Origin: Bacteroidaceae bacterium
Lineage (GTDB): Bacteria; Bacteroidota; Bacteroidia; Bacteroidales; Bacteroidaceae
DNA length: 46,425 nucleotides
Reading direction: 5' to 3'
NCBI GenBank assembly: GCA_024683455.1
Contig: JAIKYE010000073.1
Span: 1 to 46,425 of the forward strand
Numbering within the stretch: position 1 is the first letter of the stretch; each line of letters starts with the position of its first letter. This document shows, in pieces, positions 25,862 to 34,833 of this stretch. The position numbers and the translations under genes were made by a program. The notes under the pieces were generated by a model, which did no database searches, was not told the DNA's origin, and worked only from the letters and a program-made list of their open reading frames with translations.

Positions 25862-27601
25862 ATGAATAAGAAAATTGATAAATCCTCCCTTCAAGCAGAT
25901 CAGAAGGGGGGCCTCATATCTGGTGCAGAGGCTATGATGAGGAGCTTGGAGAATCAGGGGGTAGATGTACTCTTTGGTTACCCTGGTGGTGCCATCATGC
26001 CTACATACGATGCACTCTATGATCATAAAGATAATATGCATCACATCCTGGTTCGTCACGAGCAGGCAGCTGTACATGCTGCACAGGGCTATGCCCGTGT
26101 GAGTGGCAAGGTGGGGTGTGCCATAGTTACCAGTGGCCCTGGTGCTATGAATACCATTACAGGTGTAGCTGACGCCCTAATGGACTCCACTCCTTTGGTG
26201 GTTATCTGTGGGCAGGTTGGTGCCGCCATGCTGGGAACAGATGCCTTTCAGGAGGTTGACGTAGTAGGCGTAACACAGCCTATTACCAAATGGAACTATC
26301 AGATTCGTCGTGCGGAAGATATTGCCTGGGCTGTGGCTCGTGCCTTCTATATTGCCAGCAGTGGCAGACCTGGTCCTGTTGTGCTTGACTTTACCAAGAA
26401 TGCGCAGACCGCGATGATAGATTACCAGCCTCAGACCATTAGTTTTATCCGTAGCTACAATCCTAACCCTCAGCCTTCCGAAGGAGCAATAGAAAAGGCC
26501 GCTAAGATGATAAACGAGAGTGTGAAGCCTTTCATGTTAGTAGGTCAGGGTGTTGAGTTGGCTGGTGCCAACAAGGAGTTGTTGAAACTCTGTGAGAAAG
26601 CACAAATTCCTTTCGGAACAACTTTCTTAGGTCTTTCGGCTGCCCCATCGGATCATCCTCTGAATATGGGACGCTTGGGTATGCATGGTAATCTGGCTCC
26701 GAATGTAATGACCAACCAGTGCGACTTGCTGATAGCCGTAGGTATGCGTTTTGACGATCGTGTGACAGGTAATCTGAAGACCTATGCCAAGCAGGCTAAG
26801 ATTATCCATCTGGAGATTGATCCCAGTGAGTTGAATAAGAATGTTAAGGTTGATTTGCCAGTCTTGGGCGATTGCAAGCAGACTTTGGCAGCTATCGCTA
26901 AGTTGGTAGATAAGGCTACGCATAAGTCTTGGATAGATGGTTTCAAACCTTACGACGAGAAAGAATATAATAAGGTAATAGAGCCTGCCTTGCATCCAAC
27001 GGAAGGTCCCCTGCTGATGGGGGAAGTTGTCCGTAAGGTAAGTGATGCCGCCAATAGTGAAGCTATCATGGTAACGGATGTGGGACAGAACCAGATGTTC
27101 GGTTGTCGTTATTTTAAGTTTACGAAGCCCCGTTCTGTGGTTACAAGCGGTGGTTGCGGAACTATGGGCTTCGGTATTCCTGCTGCCATAGGTGCTACCT
27201 TTGGCGCTCCCGATAGAACGGTTTGTATGTTCTGTGGCGATGGCGGATTCCAGATGACTATTCAGGAGCTGGGAACCATTATGGAGCAGCGTTGCCCCGT
27301 TAAGATGATTCTGCTGAACAATAACTATCTGGGTAATGTTCGCCAGTGGCAGTATATGTTCTTTAACAAACGTTATTCATTTACCCCCATGCTCAATCCC
27401 GATTATGAGAAGATTGCAGCGGGTTATGGCATTCCCTGTAAGACTGTTGTTGATAGAAAAGATTTGGATGCAGCCATCCATGAGATGCTGAATACAGATG
27501 GACCGTATATTCTGCAGTGTGCAGTAAAGGAGGAAGACAACGTGTTGCCTATGACACCTCCGGGAGGTAATGTAGATGAAATGTTGTTGGAAGTTAAGTA
27601 A
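25862..27601 (+). CDS. ilvB: Acetolactate synthase large subunit
   Basis: A 579-residue catalytic subunit of acetohydroxyacid synthase, condensing pyruvate with pyruvate or 2-ketobutyrate. TPP, pyrimidine-side: FGYPGGAIMPTYDAL and the catalytic Glu in VRHEQAAVHAAQGYAR. TPP, diphosphate-side: the GDGGFQMTIQEL ... NNNYLGNVRQW motif. The FAD-binding middle domain is present. I chose the ATG at 25862. The TTG at 25850 extends only four codons and lies within the end of ilvD. ilvN follows six bases after the stop. Confidence 0.97.
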   Translation: MNKKIDKSSLQADQKGGLISGAEAMMRSLENQGVDVLFGYPGGAIMPTYDALYDHKDNMHHILVRHEQAAVHAAQGYARVSGKVGCAIVTSGPGAMNTITGVADALMDSTPLVVICGQVGAAMLGTDAFQEVDVVGVTQPITKWNYQIRRAEDIAWAVARAFYIASSGRPGPVVLDFTKNAQTAMIDYQPQTISFIRSYNPNPQPSEGAIEKAAKMINESVKPFMLVGQGVELAGANKELLKLCEKAQIPFGTTFLGLSAAPSDHPLNMGRLGMHGNLAPNVMTNQCDLLIAVGMRFDDRVTGNLKTYAKQAKIIHLEIDPSELNKNVKVDLPVLGDCKQTLAAIAKLVDKATHKSWIDGFKPYDEKEYNKVIEPALHPTEGPLLMGEVVRKVSDAANSEAIMVTDVGQNQMFGCRYFKFTKPRSVVTSGGCGTMGFGIPAAIGATFGAPDRTVCMFCGDGGFQMTIQELGTIMEQRCPVKMILLNNNYLGNVRQWQYMFFNKRYSFTPMLNPDYEKIAAGYGIPCKTVVDRKDLDAAIHEMLNTDGPYILQCAVKEEDNVLPMTPPGGNVDEMLLEVK

Positions 27602-27607
27602 GAAGAC

Positions 27608-28423
27608 ATGGAAGAGAAAAAGAAATATGGTGCAGCAGAGTGTGGCGATTGTAACTCTTGCGGGAAGTGTGATGAGACGAATGTAACGGAGTCTTTTGAT
27701 GCCGCTGTCAGAGCTGCGGCCTCTGTTGACCGCGATTCATACGAGAAGAATTTGGCTCGTCAGCGTCAGGCTACTTTGGCTGATGATGTAAGGAGCGACG
27801 GACAATATGAAACATTCAGTCGCAACGCTGTAGCACGTCGGTCAACAGCTGGCAAGGAGGGGTCTTTGCTTAACCATAAAGGCCTAACCCTTTATACATT
27901 GATTATATATTCAGAAAATTATGCTGGTGTCTTGAATCAGATTACAGCAGTTTTTACTCGCCGTCAGGTGAATATTGAGTCGTTGAACGTTTGTTCATCC
28001 AGCACTCCAGGCGTGCATAAATATACTATCACTTGTTTTTGTAAGCAGGAGATGGCCGAGATGCTTTGCAAGCAGATAGAGAAAAAGATAGATGTCTTGC
28101 AAGCCAACTGCTTCCTGGAGGATGAAATTTTCATTCTGGAGACATCCTTGCTGAAACTCTCTACTCCTATCGTGTTGGCAAATCCAGAGATTTCCCGTAT
28201 CGTGCGTAGATTTGATGCTCGTATCGTAGAGGTGAATCCAACCTATACAACGGTAGAGAAGACGGGTGTAACAAGCGATGTATTGGAACATTTCAAGTGT
28301 CTCGACGATTTGGGTTGTGTTCTTCAGTTTGTTCGTTCCGGTCGTATCGCTATCACCAAGTCGTGTGTAGAGCGTCTGGATCAGTATATTGCTAAGCGTG
28401 AAGAAGAAAGGGAAAACGCGTAG
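27608..28423 (+). CDS. ilvN: Acetolactate synthase small subunit with Cys-motif N-terminal extension
   Basis: A 271-residue regulatory subunit. The ACT domain begins at about residue 92 (LYTLIIYSENYAGVLNQITA, RRQVNIESLNVCSSSTPG) and a C-terminal small-subunit domain follows. Normal subunits are about 160-190 residues. Here about 90 extra residues precede the ACT domain. They include four cysteines at 12, 15, 18 and 21 (ECGDCNSCGKC), a CxxCxxCxxC pattern able to bind zinc or an iron-sulfur cluster, then a charged helical stretch. The first ATG after ilvB is used and no later ATG before the ACT domain fits better. The core function, feedback control of IlvB by branched-chain amino acids, is known for the family; the role of the extension is not. 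Confidence 0.95.
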   Translation: MEEKKKYGAAECGDCNSCGKCDETNVTESFDAAVRAAASVDRDSYEKNLARQRQATLADDVRSDGQYETFSRNAVARRSTAGKEGSLLNHKGLTLYTLIIYSENYAGVLNQITAVFTRRQVNIESLNVCSSSTPGVHKYTITCFCKQEMAEMLCKQIEKKIDVLQANCFLEDEIFILETSLLKLSTPIVLANPEISRIVRRFDARIVEVNPTYTTVEKTGVTSDVLEHFKCLDDLGCVLQFVRSGRIAITKSCVERLDQYIAKREEERENA

Positions 28424-28426
28424 AAG

Positions 28427-29179
28427 ATGAACGTACTGGAGAAAATTGATTCCTATCCCATTTATGTAGAGCCCTTCCATGTAGATTTTACTGGACGTAT
28501 CTTTATGGGCATCTTGGGTAACCACCTTCTGAATGCAGCTGGTAACCATAGTCAGAAGAGAGGGTGGGGCATTGGAGCGCTCAATGAGAACCATTATACT
28601 TGGGTGCTGAGTCGCCTGAGCATCGAGATGGAGGAACTGCCCCGTCAGTATGAACATGCAGAAGTTAAAACTTGGGTGGAGAGTGTGATGAAGCTGTTTA
28701 CCAATCGTAACTTTGCTATTCTCAGACCCGATGGTACGCCTTACGGCTATGCTCGTAGCGTATGGGCGATGATAGACGTGGAGACACGTAAGCCCTGCGA
28801 CTTATTGAATCTATACGAAGGTGACATCATGAACTATGTGGTGGAACCAGATGAGAATGTCTGTCCCATAGCCGGACATGGCAGATTCCGCTTCAAGGAT
28901 GCCCAGCTTGTCCGTACCATAGATACGTATTACAGCGATGTAGATATAAATGGTCATATCAACAGCATTAAGTACATAGAGCATATTTTGGATCTCTTTC
29001 CACGTGAGAGATATGAACGTCAGAGTATCCATAGGTTCGAGATTGCTTACAAGGCAGAATCATATATGGGTGATAAATTGAGTTTTTATATTCAGCCTGT
29101 TGATGAAAACGAAACAGATGTTGAGGTGAAGAAGAATGATAGCGAAGTGGTCTGTCAGGCAAAAATTTGTTTCCGATAG
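28427..29179 (+). CDS. Acyl-ACP thioesterase (FatA/FatB-like hot-dog fold)
   Basis: A 250-residue protein resembling acyl-ACP thioesterases (PF01643): two hot-dog domains, N-terminal (about 10-130; NHLLNAAGNHSQKRGWGIGALNENHYTWVLSR, quoted in part: HYTWVLSRLSIEMEELPRQY) and C-terminal with DVDINGHINSIKYIEHILDL, which carries the catalytic Asp/Asn-His segment. It should release fatty acids from ACP in the cytoplasm. It starts three bases after ilvN and lies inside the branched-chain operon, an arrangement I recall from other Bacteroidales. A link to branched-chain fatty acid supply is plausible but is inference. Confidence 0.88.
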   Translation: MNVLEKIDSYPIYVEPFHVDFTGRIFMGILGNHLLNAAGNHSQKRGWGIGALNENHYTWVLSRLSIEMEELPRQYEHAEVKTWVESVMKLFTNRNFAILRPDGTPYGYARSVWAMIDVETRKPCDLLNLYEGDIMNYVVEPDENVCPIAGHGRFRFKDAQLVRTIDTYYSDVDINGHINSIKYIEHILDLFPRERYERQSIHRFEIAYKAESYMGDKLSFYIQPVDENETDVEVKKNDSEVVCQAKICFR

Positions 29180-29201
29180 TGCGTATTTCAATATTATTTT
29201 G

Positions 29202-29209
29202 TAACTTTG
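29202..29209 (+). promoter_or_regulatory. -7 promoter element for ilvC
   Basis: TAACTTTG followed by C matches TAnnTTTG in the 85-bp gap before ilvC, 55 bp from the ATG. ilvC may therefore have its own transcript in addition to read-through from ilvD. Confidence 0.6.
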
Positions 29210-29264
29210 CAACCAACAAAGTAAGGTAGTAATATAAGTATAATCCACATAAAAATAACAAACA

Positions 29265-30308
29265 ATGGCAAAAATGAATTTTGGCGGTGTTATTGAAGAA
29301 GTAATGACCCGCGAAGAGTTTCCTTTGGAGAAGGCTCGTGAGATTTTGAAGGACGAGACTATTGCAGTTATCGGTTATGGTGTACAGGGTCCTGGTCAGG
29401 CTTGTAACTTGCGCGACAATGGCTTTAACGTGATTGTTGGTCAGCGTCAGGGTAAGACTTATGAGAAGGCTATCGCTGATGGTTGGGTTCCTGGTGAGAC
29501 TTTGTTCTCTATTGAGGAGGCTGCTACCAAGGGTACTATTGTTATGTGTCTGCTTTCAGATGCAGCAGTAATGTCTGTATGGCCTACACTCAAGAGCTGC
29601 CTGCAGCCAGGTAATGCCTTGTATTTCTCTCATGGTTTTGCTATCACATGGAACGACCGTACCGGTTGTGTTCCTCAGAAGGATATTGATGTTATCATGG
29701 TTGCTCCTAAGGGTTCTGGTACTTCATTGCGTACCATGTTCTTGGAGGGGCGTGGCTTGAATAGCTCATATGCTGTATATCAGGATGCTACAGGCAAGGC
29801 TTTGGAGCGTACGCTGGCTTTGGGTATCGGTATTGGCTCTGGTTATCTGTTTGAGACAACTTTCCAGCGTGAGGCTACTTCTGACCTTACTGGTGAGCGT
29901 GGTTCTTTGATGGGTGCTATTCAGGGTTTGCTGTTGGCTCAGTACGAGGTGTTGCGTGAGAATGGTCACACTCCTTCAGAAGCATTCAATGAGACCGTTG
30001 AGGAGTTGACACAGTCTTTGATGCCTCTGTTTGCTCAGAAGGGTATGGACTGGATGTATGCAAACTGCTCTACCACAGCTCAGCGTGGTGCCCTCGATTG
30101 GATGGGCCCCTTCCATGATGCTATCAAGCCTGTAGTTGAGAAGCTTTATGCATCTGTTAAGTGTGGTAACGAGGCACAGATTTCTATCGATGCTAATTCT
30201 AAGCCTGACTATCGTGTAGGTTTGGAGAAAGAACTTGCTGCACTTCATGACAGCGAGATGTGGCGTACTGCAGAAGTAGTTCGTAAACTCCGTCCTGAGA
30301 ATAACTAA
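29265..30308 (+). CDS. ilvC: Ketol-acid reductoisomerase
   Basis: A 347-residue KARI, converting acetolactate to dihydroxyisovalerate (and the C6 homologue) using NAD(P)H and magnesium. The N-terminal Rossmann motif is AVIGYGVQGPGQACNLRDNG, followed by the cofactor loop VGQRQGKTYEKA. The knotted C-terminal domain carries metal-ligand segments DLTGERGSLMGAIQG and ETVEELTQSLMPL. The length is that of class I enzymes. It is the last gene of the operon and is followed at once by an intrinsic terminator. Confidence 0.97.
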   Translation: MAKMNFGGVIEEVMTREEFPLEKAREILKDETIAVIGYGVQGPGQACNLRDNGFNVIVGQRQGKTYEKAIADGWVPGETLFSIEEAATKGTIVMCLLSDAAVMSVWPTLKSCLQPGNALYFSHGFAITWNDRTGCVPQKDIDVIMVAPKGSGTSLRTMFLEGRGLNSSYAVYQDATGKALERTLALGIGIGSGYLFETTFQREATSDLTGERGSLMGAIQGLLLAQYEVLRENGHTPSEAFNETVEELTQSLMPLFAQKGMDWMYANCSTTAQRGALDWMGPFHDAIKPVVEKLYASVKCGNEAQISIDANSKPDYRVGLEKELAALHDSEMWRTAEVVRKLRPENN

Positions 30309-30333
30309 TTCTCAGAGAAGAGATAAATAAGGA

Positions 30334-30362
30334 GAGGGGAGCTCATGCTTCCCTCTTTTTTT
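30334..30362 (+). terminator. Intrinsic terminator of the ilv operon
   Basis: GAGGGGAGC (30334-30342) pairs with GCTTCCCTC (30347-30355) with one G-T pair and a TCAT loop, followed by seven T's. Confidence 0.85.
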
Positions 30363-30467
30363 GAATGTACTATCTGTGACGTTGAAGGCTGAATACGAGG
30401 AGAATTCTGGCTTCATACTCTTTGCATTTAGCCTTTATACTTTTTCGTATTTATTTGTGAGATTTAC

Positions 30468-30504
30468 AAAAAGAGGGTGCTTCAAAATGAAGCACCCTCT
30501 TTTT
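30468..30504. terminator. Terminator of the PPIase gene (bidirectional)
   Basis: A perfect 14-bp stem (30471-30484 with 30488-30501, AGAGGGTGCTTC core) has a three-base loop and A/T flanks on both sides. It lies 24 bp beyond the stop of the minus-strand PPIase gene. The 105 bp between this and the ilv terminator hold no gene that I can see. Confidence 0.88.
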
Positions 30505-30527
30505 ATGTTATGTTCTAACCTTTCTGA

Positions 30528-32678
30528 TTAATAGAAGAGGTAACGCTTGTCCTGAACGTCAGCCTTCAGATAAAGTTCGTTGTTGAAGGAACTCAGCGCG
30601 CGCATGCTCATCTGAGCAGCCTGCTGCTTCTCCTGCTTAGCATCAAACTTGCTGTCAACTTTATTCTGGTTAAGTACTTGGTAAGCATAAACAGCACCGT
30701 TACCCTTGATGCCAGCCTTAAAGTCACCCTTCTTAGCAGTACTTACAGAACCGCTCAACGCAGGCTCGCTGTTACCAACCTTAGCAATAAAGGCATTGTT
30801 AGCAAAGTTTACATGCTTAACAGTATCTGTAACAGCACCTTCCATCTTAGCTACGTCGGCAATGCTCTTGGCTGCCTTCATCTTCTCCTGTAACTTAGCT
30901 GCCTTCTTATCCTTCTGAACCTCGCTGGTCAGGTATGCTTTAACCTGCTCGTCATCCCAGTTCATGTAGCCCTTCTCGTGAATGCCTGTAAGCATAACAA
31001 CCAACAGATGATCATTGTCACCGCACTCATAGAGAGGAGAAACATCACCAATCTTTGTCTTGTCGTCAAAAATCCAACGCAGTGTCTCGCGGGTGCTGTG
31101 AACACCAGCAACAGTATGCTCTGTGCTTGACATTGTGCGGGTCTGAACTGCATATCCAGCTTTTGATGCATTGGCTTCAATATCCTCAGCCTTAGGATTG
31201 CCAGCTAAGAAACTACTGAAGTCGTTGTATGCCTTACCATATGTATCCTTACTGAAGTCGATTGCACGCTTGATAACAGCAACGTCATACTTGTTAATCA
31301 TGTTGCGCTTGTCTGTTATCTGTGCAATGATAATACCCTGTCCGTCCAAAACAATCTTGTTATTTGAACCTACAGCAGCGGTTGAAAGGGTGTTGATAAA
31401 CTTACGATTATTCTCGTCCAAGGTCTGACCCTCATACTGAGCACTTGTAATCCAAGTCTTCTCTGCAGGCTGGTTGTATTTCTTGGCGATAGAATCAAAG
31501 TTCTCACCTGCAGCCAAGGCATTCATTATAGAATCTGCGGTCTTCTCCATAGATTCCATATCCTTACCAACAGCTGCAATCTGACGTACTTCAACAGAGT
31601 CGGGACGACTAACCTTGTCAATCAGGCGAACAATGTTGATAGTGTTGTCGTGCTCATGAACAAAAGGACCAACCTGAGAACCAGGAGTCAGTGAATCCAG
31701 GAGTTCTGCAACATCGTGGGGAAGTGTCTTGCTGCTGATGGGGAGTGCGCTATAGGCTACCTGACTTGCTGCTTCACGTACAGTCTTTGCAGGATCAGCT
31801 CCCTCGCTGAGAGCTTGAGCATATCCTTCCATTTCCTTCTGCAGAGCATCCTTATCAGCTTTGCTGGCTTCAACAGCTATGTCAATGTACTTGAAGTCGC
31901 GAGTCTCCTGAGTAGTACGGAAAAGCTCTTTCAACTCATTATACTTAGCCTTCAAGTCAGCATCCTCAACGGTAACATCAGCATCCTTAACGCTGGTGAA
32001 GGGGAGAGCTGCCAAAAGAATTTCGCTCTCGTTGGTACGAGCCTCAAAGTTTGCTTTAGCGGCAATGGGGTTGCTGATTACGGTACCTGCCAACAGTGTG
32101 TGATACTTCTGTGCCAGTGCCTGCTGACGGATATTCTTCTCGATAAATTTCCAATAGTTGTACATCTGCATGTACTGCTCCTTAACTTCTGCACTCATCT
32201 CAGCGTTGTTCATTACCTCGTCCTTCTGGCTAAGGAACTGCTTGAGCTGGTTGAAGTCAAAAGCACCCTGTTGGTTACGGAAAGGAGTCTGTGCCAGCAT
32301 TGGGTTCTTACCAGCACTGATGATACTCTGCAATTCTGCATCTGTAACAGTCAGACCAAGTTTTGAACACTCGTGCTCAATGATCTGCTCGTTGACATAG
32401 TTCTGCCAAACCTGATCACGGATAGAAGAAAGCTGGTCATCAGTCAGAGAACTCAGTCCGTTTGTAAACTTAATAACATCAGTGTACTCGTCAACAAGTG
32501 CATTGAAGTCCTGCACGTTGACATTCTCACCATAGACCTTACCGATTCTCTGATGTCTCTCTGACTGAGTGTATGAGAGAGAACGAACAAATTCCTCGGC
32601 AATGAAGGCGAACAGGGCAAGGCCTACAATACCAATAAGCAGTTTGCCCCTGTTGCGGATTTTTTGTAATGTTGCCAT
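30528..32678 (-). CDS. Membrane-anchored peptidyl-prolyl isomerase (SurA/PpiD-type foldase)
   Basis: A 716-residue periplasmic folding factor. One N-terminal transmembrane helix (about 13-33, LLIGIVGLALFAFIAEEFV) anchors it. A SurA-N-like helical domain follows (residues about 45-160; EQIIEHECSKLGLTVTDAEL), then a parvulin-type region around 340-450 (VRQIAAVGKDMESMEK, AAGENFDSIAKKYNQ) and a long alpha-rich C-terminal part. This architecture is PpiD-like. It would help outer-membrane proteins fold. It closes the minus-strand envelope cluster but has its own TACCTTTG box. Confidence 0.92.
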   Translation of the reverse strand: MATLQKIRNRGKLLIGIVGLALFAFIAEEFVRSLSYTQSERHQRIGKVYGENVNVQDFNALVDEYTDVIKFTNGLSSLTDDQLSSIRDQVWQNYVNEQIIEHECSKLGLTVTDAELQSIISAGKNPMLAQTPFRNQQGAFDFNQLKQFLSQKDEVMNNAEMSAEVKEQYMQMYNYWKFIEKNIRQQALAQKYHTLLAGTVISNPIAAKANFEARTNESEILLAALPFTSVKDADVTVEDADLKAKYNELKELFRTTQETRDFKYIDIAVEASKADKDALQKEMEGYAQALSEGADPAKTVREAASQVAYSALPISSKTLPHDVAELLDSLTPGSQVGPFVHEHDNTINIVRLIDKVSRPDSVEVRQIAAVGKDMESMEKTADSIMNALAAGENFDSIAKKYNQPAEKTWITSAQYEGQTLDENNRKFINTLSTAAVGSNNKIVLDGQGIIIAQITDKRNMINKYDVAVIKRAIDFSKDTYGKAYNDFSSFLAGNPKAEDIEANASKAGYAVQTRTMSSTEHTVAGVHSTRETLRWIFDDKTKIGDVSPLYECGDNDHLLVVMLTGIHEKGYMNWDDEQVKAYLTSEVQKDKKAAKLQEKMKAAKSIADVAKMEGAVTDTVKHVNFANNAFIAKVGNSEPALSGSVSTAKKGDFKAGIKGNGAVYAYQVLNQNKVDSKFDAKQEKQQAAQMSMRALSSFNNELYLKADVQDKRYLFY

Positions 32679-32723
32679 TTGTTTATTTATTTATTTTATT
32701 ATTGTTTTTTCACAATTAGCGTA

Positions 32724-32731
32724 CAAAGGTA
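32724..32731 (-). promoter_or_regulatory. -7 promoter element for the PPIase gene
   Basis: The minus strand reads TACCTTTG. The ATG is 45 bp downstream, after an A/T-only low-complexity leader. Confidence 0.6.
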
Positions 32732-32777
32732 TGAAAAAAAATCTATACCTCTCTTATTTAATAGGGAAAAAGTGATG

Positions 32778-34079
32778 CTAATTTAGAACTTTCAGTTTTA
32801 CGAGCTCAATCTTTGTGGTCGTATTCTGTAAAATTTTAAACTCGTATTGACCGAATTTCACTACTTCGTTTAGTTTGGGGAAGCTTTGGTACTCATGTAG
32901 TATGAGACCTCCAACGGTCAGATATTCATCGCTTTCCGGCAAGTCAAGGTTCAATAATTCATTTGCTTTTGCTATCTCTATGCGAGCTGAGAGCAGATAC
33001 TCATTGTTACCTAAGTCGCGGGCTACGTAATTGTTACTGTCATGCTCATCTTCTATCTCGCCAAAGATCTCTTCCACTAAATCTTCTAAGGTGACAATAC
33101 CGCTGGTACCTCCAAACTCATCCACGATTACGGCTATTGATTTTTTCTGAGCGGTAAATATACTCAGGAGTTTCTGGGCATTCATGGTTTCGGGTACAAT
33201 AGGGATTTCCTTGATGCTTTTTCTCCAATCATCATTCTCCTTCAGCCTGAACATCTCGGCTGTGTGAATGTAACCTGTGATGTTGTCAATATCGCCTTTA
33301 TAGACGATAATTTTCGAGTGCCCGCTTTCTATGAAATGCCCTCTTAGTATGCGTAGCTCTGTGTCTTCGTCGACGGCATCTATCTCGGTACGTGGTACTA
33401 TACAGTCTCGGACTTTTACATTGCTGAAACTCAATGCGTTCTGGAAGATTTTTATTTCCTCCTCAATCTCTTTCTCATCCTCAATGTTTTCTATATTGCT
33501 TTGAATCAGATAGTCCAGATCAACTTTGGTGAAAGTTTTCTCTTCTTCAGTTTTTTTTACTTTTTGGCCTACGATTCTAAGGAGCAGTTTGCTGATGCTG
33601 GACGTGAATTTGCTGATAGGCCAGAGGATGATATAGAAGATGTATGCAGGAACGGCAAAGACATTCATCATCCTGTTTGGCTTTAACTTAAAGAGCGTTT
33701 TGGGTAGGAATTCACCGGTTACCAACACTATCAATGTACTCAGAATGGTTTGAACAAGAAGACATATCACTTCGTTGGGGCAGTCTCCAATTTCCCGATG
33801 GATACCTAACGGGACAAGTATAAATGCATTGATGAGTCTTGCCATCAGAATTCCATAGATGACCAATGCGATATTGTTTCCTACCAGCAGCGTGGAAATA
33901 AAGCTGTTGGGGTGTCGGTAGAATGTGTCTATGAGTTTTGAGGTGAAGCCTCGTTTCTCACGATCCATCTCAAAGCGTAGCTTGCTACTGGAAACAAAGG
34001 CTATTTCCATTCCGGAGAAAAAGGCGGAGAAGAACAGTGCTATCAGGGTTTCTATGATGAGGGTACTCTCGGTGTACAT
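32778..34079 (-). CDS. CNNM/CorC-type membrane protein (HlyC/GldE-like, DUF21 and CBS)
   Basis: A 433-residue protein with a DUF21 (CNNM) transmembrane domain (about 1-190; LIALFFSAFFSGMEIAFVSS, a long hydrophobic stretch near 135-155), a CBS pair (about 210-330; DCIVPRTEIDAVDEDTELRI, IAVIVDEFGGTSGIVTLEDL) and a CorC_HlyC domain (about 345-425). Such proteins are often labelled hemolysin but are now seen mainly as magnesium/cobalt-efflux related; in Flavobacteria the homologue GldE is linked to gliding. The old hemolysin name should not be taken literally. It lies 41 bp after lptC. Confidence 0.93.
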   Translation of the reverse strand: MYTESTLIIETLIALFFSAFFSGMEIAFVSSSKLRFEMDREKRGFTSKLIDTFYRHPNSFISTLLVGNNIALVIYGILMARLINAFILVPLGIHREIGDCPNEVICLLVQTILSTLIVLVTGEFLPKTLFKLKPNRMMNVFAVPAYIFYIILWPISKFTSSISKLLLRIVGQKVKKTEEEKTFTKVDLDYLIQSNIENIEDEKEIEEEIKIFQNALSFSNVKVRDCIVPRTEIDAVDEDTELRILRGHFIESGHSKIIVYKGDIDNITGYIHTAEMFRLKENDDWRKSIKEIPIVPETMNAQKLLSIFTAQKKSIAVIVDEFGGTSGIVTLEDLVEEIFGEIEDEHDSNNYVARDLGNNEYLLSARIEIAKANELLNLDLPESDEYLTVGGLILHEYQSFPKLNEVVKFGQYEFKILQNTTTKIELVKLKVLN

Positions 34080-34120
34080 TGTTTTCTTGTATATTACTTT
34101 TCGGCAAATTAATTCAGAAT

Positions 34121-34816
34121 TTATCTTTTGTCGGGCGCAGGCAGGAATCTCATCTGTTTAGCATGAGGTTTATTCCTGTCTTCGTTTTTGTCTTGCTTCT
34201 CGTTTTCGCTTCCCTCGCTTACGGGAGAGGGATTGGAGGTGATGCTGTCCTCGTCTTCTTTCTCTTCAATTGGGAATATTCCGACAGAATTGTTTACATA
34301 GTATTTTGTCATCTGCTCGTTGCTATGGAACTCAGTTCCTTCCAGTTCCCGTTCGGGTGTTACAATACGTATGTACTTGTAGCTCCACATTTCATGTTTG
34401 TTTAAATCCCAGAAGAGCTCTTCGGTTCGGAATATGTCACCTTTGATATTTCTTACAACTACGCGTCCTCTCAGTTCCCATAGGCGTTGTTCGTGCAGAT
34501 AGGCTGTGTCAGACTGTACGTACAGGTCGATATGGAATTTCTCGTCGTAACGTTCCATCAGCAATCCCTTGTAGAAGTTCCAAGTGGGTGCATTACCGTC
34601 TGTTCCGTTGTAGATGTCCCACTCCTCTGCTACCATGTGGTAACGCATAACACCAGAGTCGGAGATAAAGGTGTTTACGCCTCTGACATGCATAAAAAGG
34701 AGAGAGTCGGAATCCTTCAGGGCTTCTGCCACATGTTCCACTCTGGAACTGCATGAAAAGGTGATGCCGACAGCAGCTATCAGGCTGCAGAGAATTATGA
34801 TTCTACGTAAATTCAA
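34121..34816 (-). CDS. lptC: LPS export protein LptC (lipoprotein-like)
   Basis: A 231-residue LptC-type protein of the LPS transport bridge. The N-terminal hydrophobic segment ends in ITFSCSS with a possible lipobox Cys22. The LptC fold covers about residues 38-180 (VRGVNTFISDSGVMRYHMVA, LRGRVVVRNIKGDIFRTEEL, ELEGTEFHSNEQM). The last 45 residues are low-complexity and acidic/basic. Residues 191-203 are encoded by a DNA stretch matching the REP-like element found elsewhere in the window. It lies between the outer-membrane barrel gene and the CorC-type gene on the same strand. Confidence 0.9.
   Translation of the reverse strand: MNLRRIIILCSLIAAVGITFSCSSRVEHVAEALKDSDSLLFMHVRGVNTFISDSGVMRYHMVAEEWDIYNGTDGNAPTWNFYKGLLMERYDEKFHIDLYVQSDTAYLHEQRLWELRGRVVVRNIKGDIFRTEELFWDLNKHEMWSYKYIRIVTPERELEGTEFHSNEQMTKYYVNNSVGIFPIEEKEDEDSITSNPSPVSEGSENEKQDKNEDRNKPHAKQMRFLPAPDKR
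34209..34244. repeat. REP-like element inside lptC
   Basis: 36 bp that match the reverse complement of the intergenic element at 39778-39813 at 30 of 36 positions without gaps (shared core ACGGGAGAGGG). It encodes the ITSNPSPVSEG part of the LptC tail. Confidence 0.75.
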
Positions 34817-34833
34817 TATCTGTGTGTACTAAA

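Noticed and set aside
32778..34079. Hemolysin toxin
   Set aside because: The DUF21-CBS-CorC architecture is that of a membrane ion-related protein; the hemolysin label is historical.
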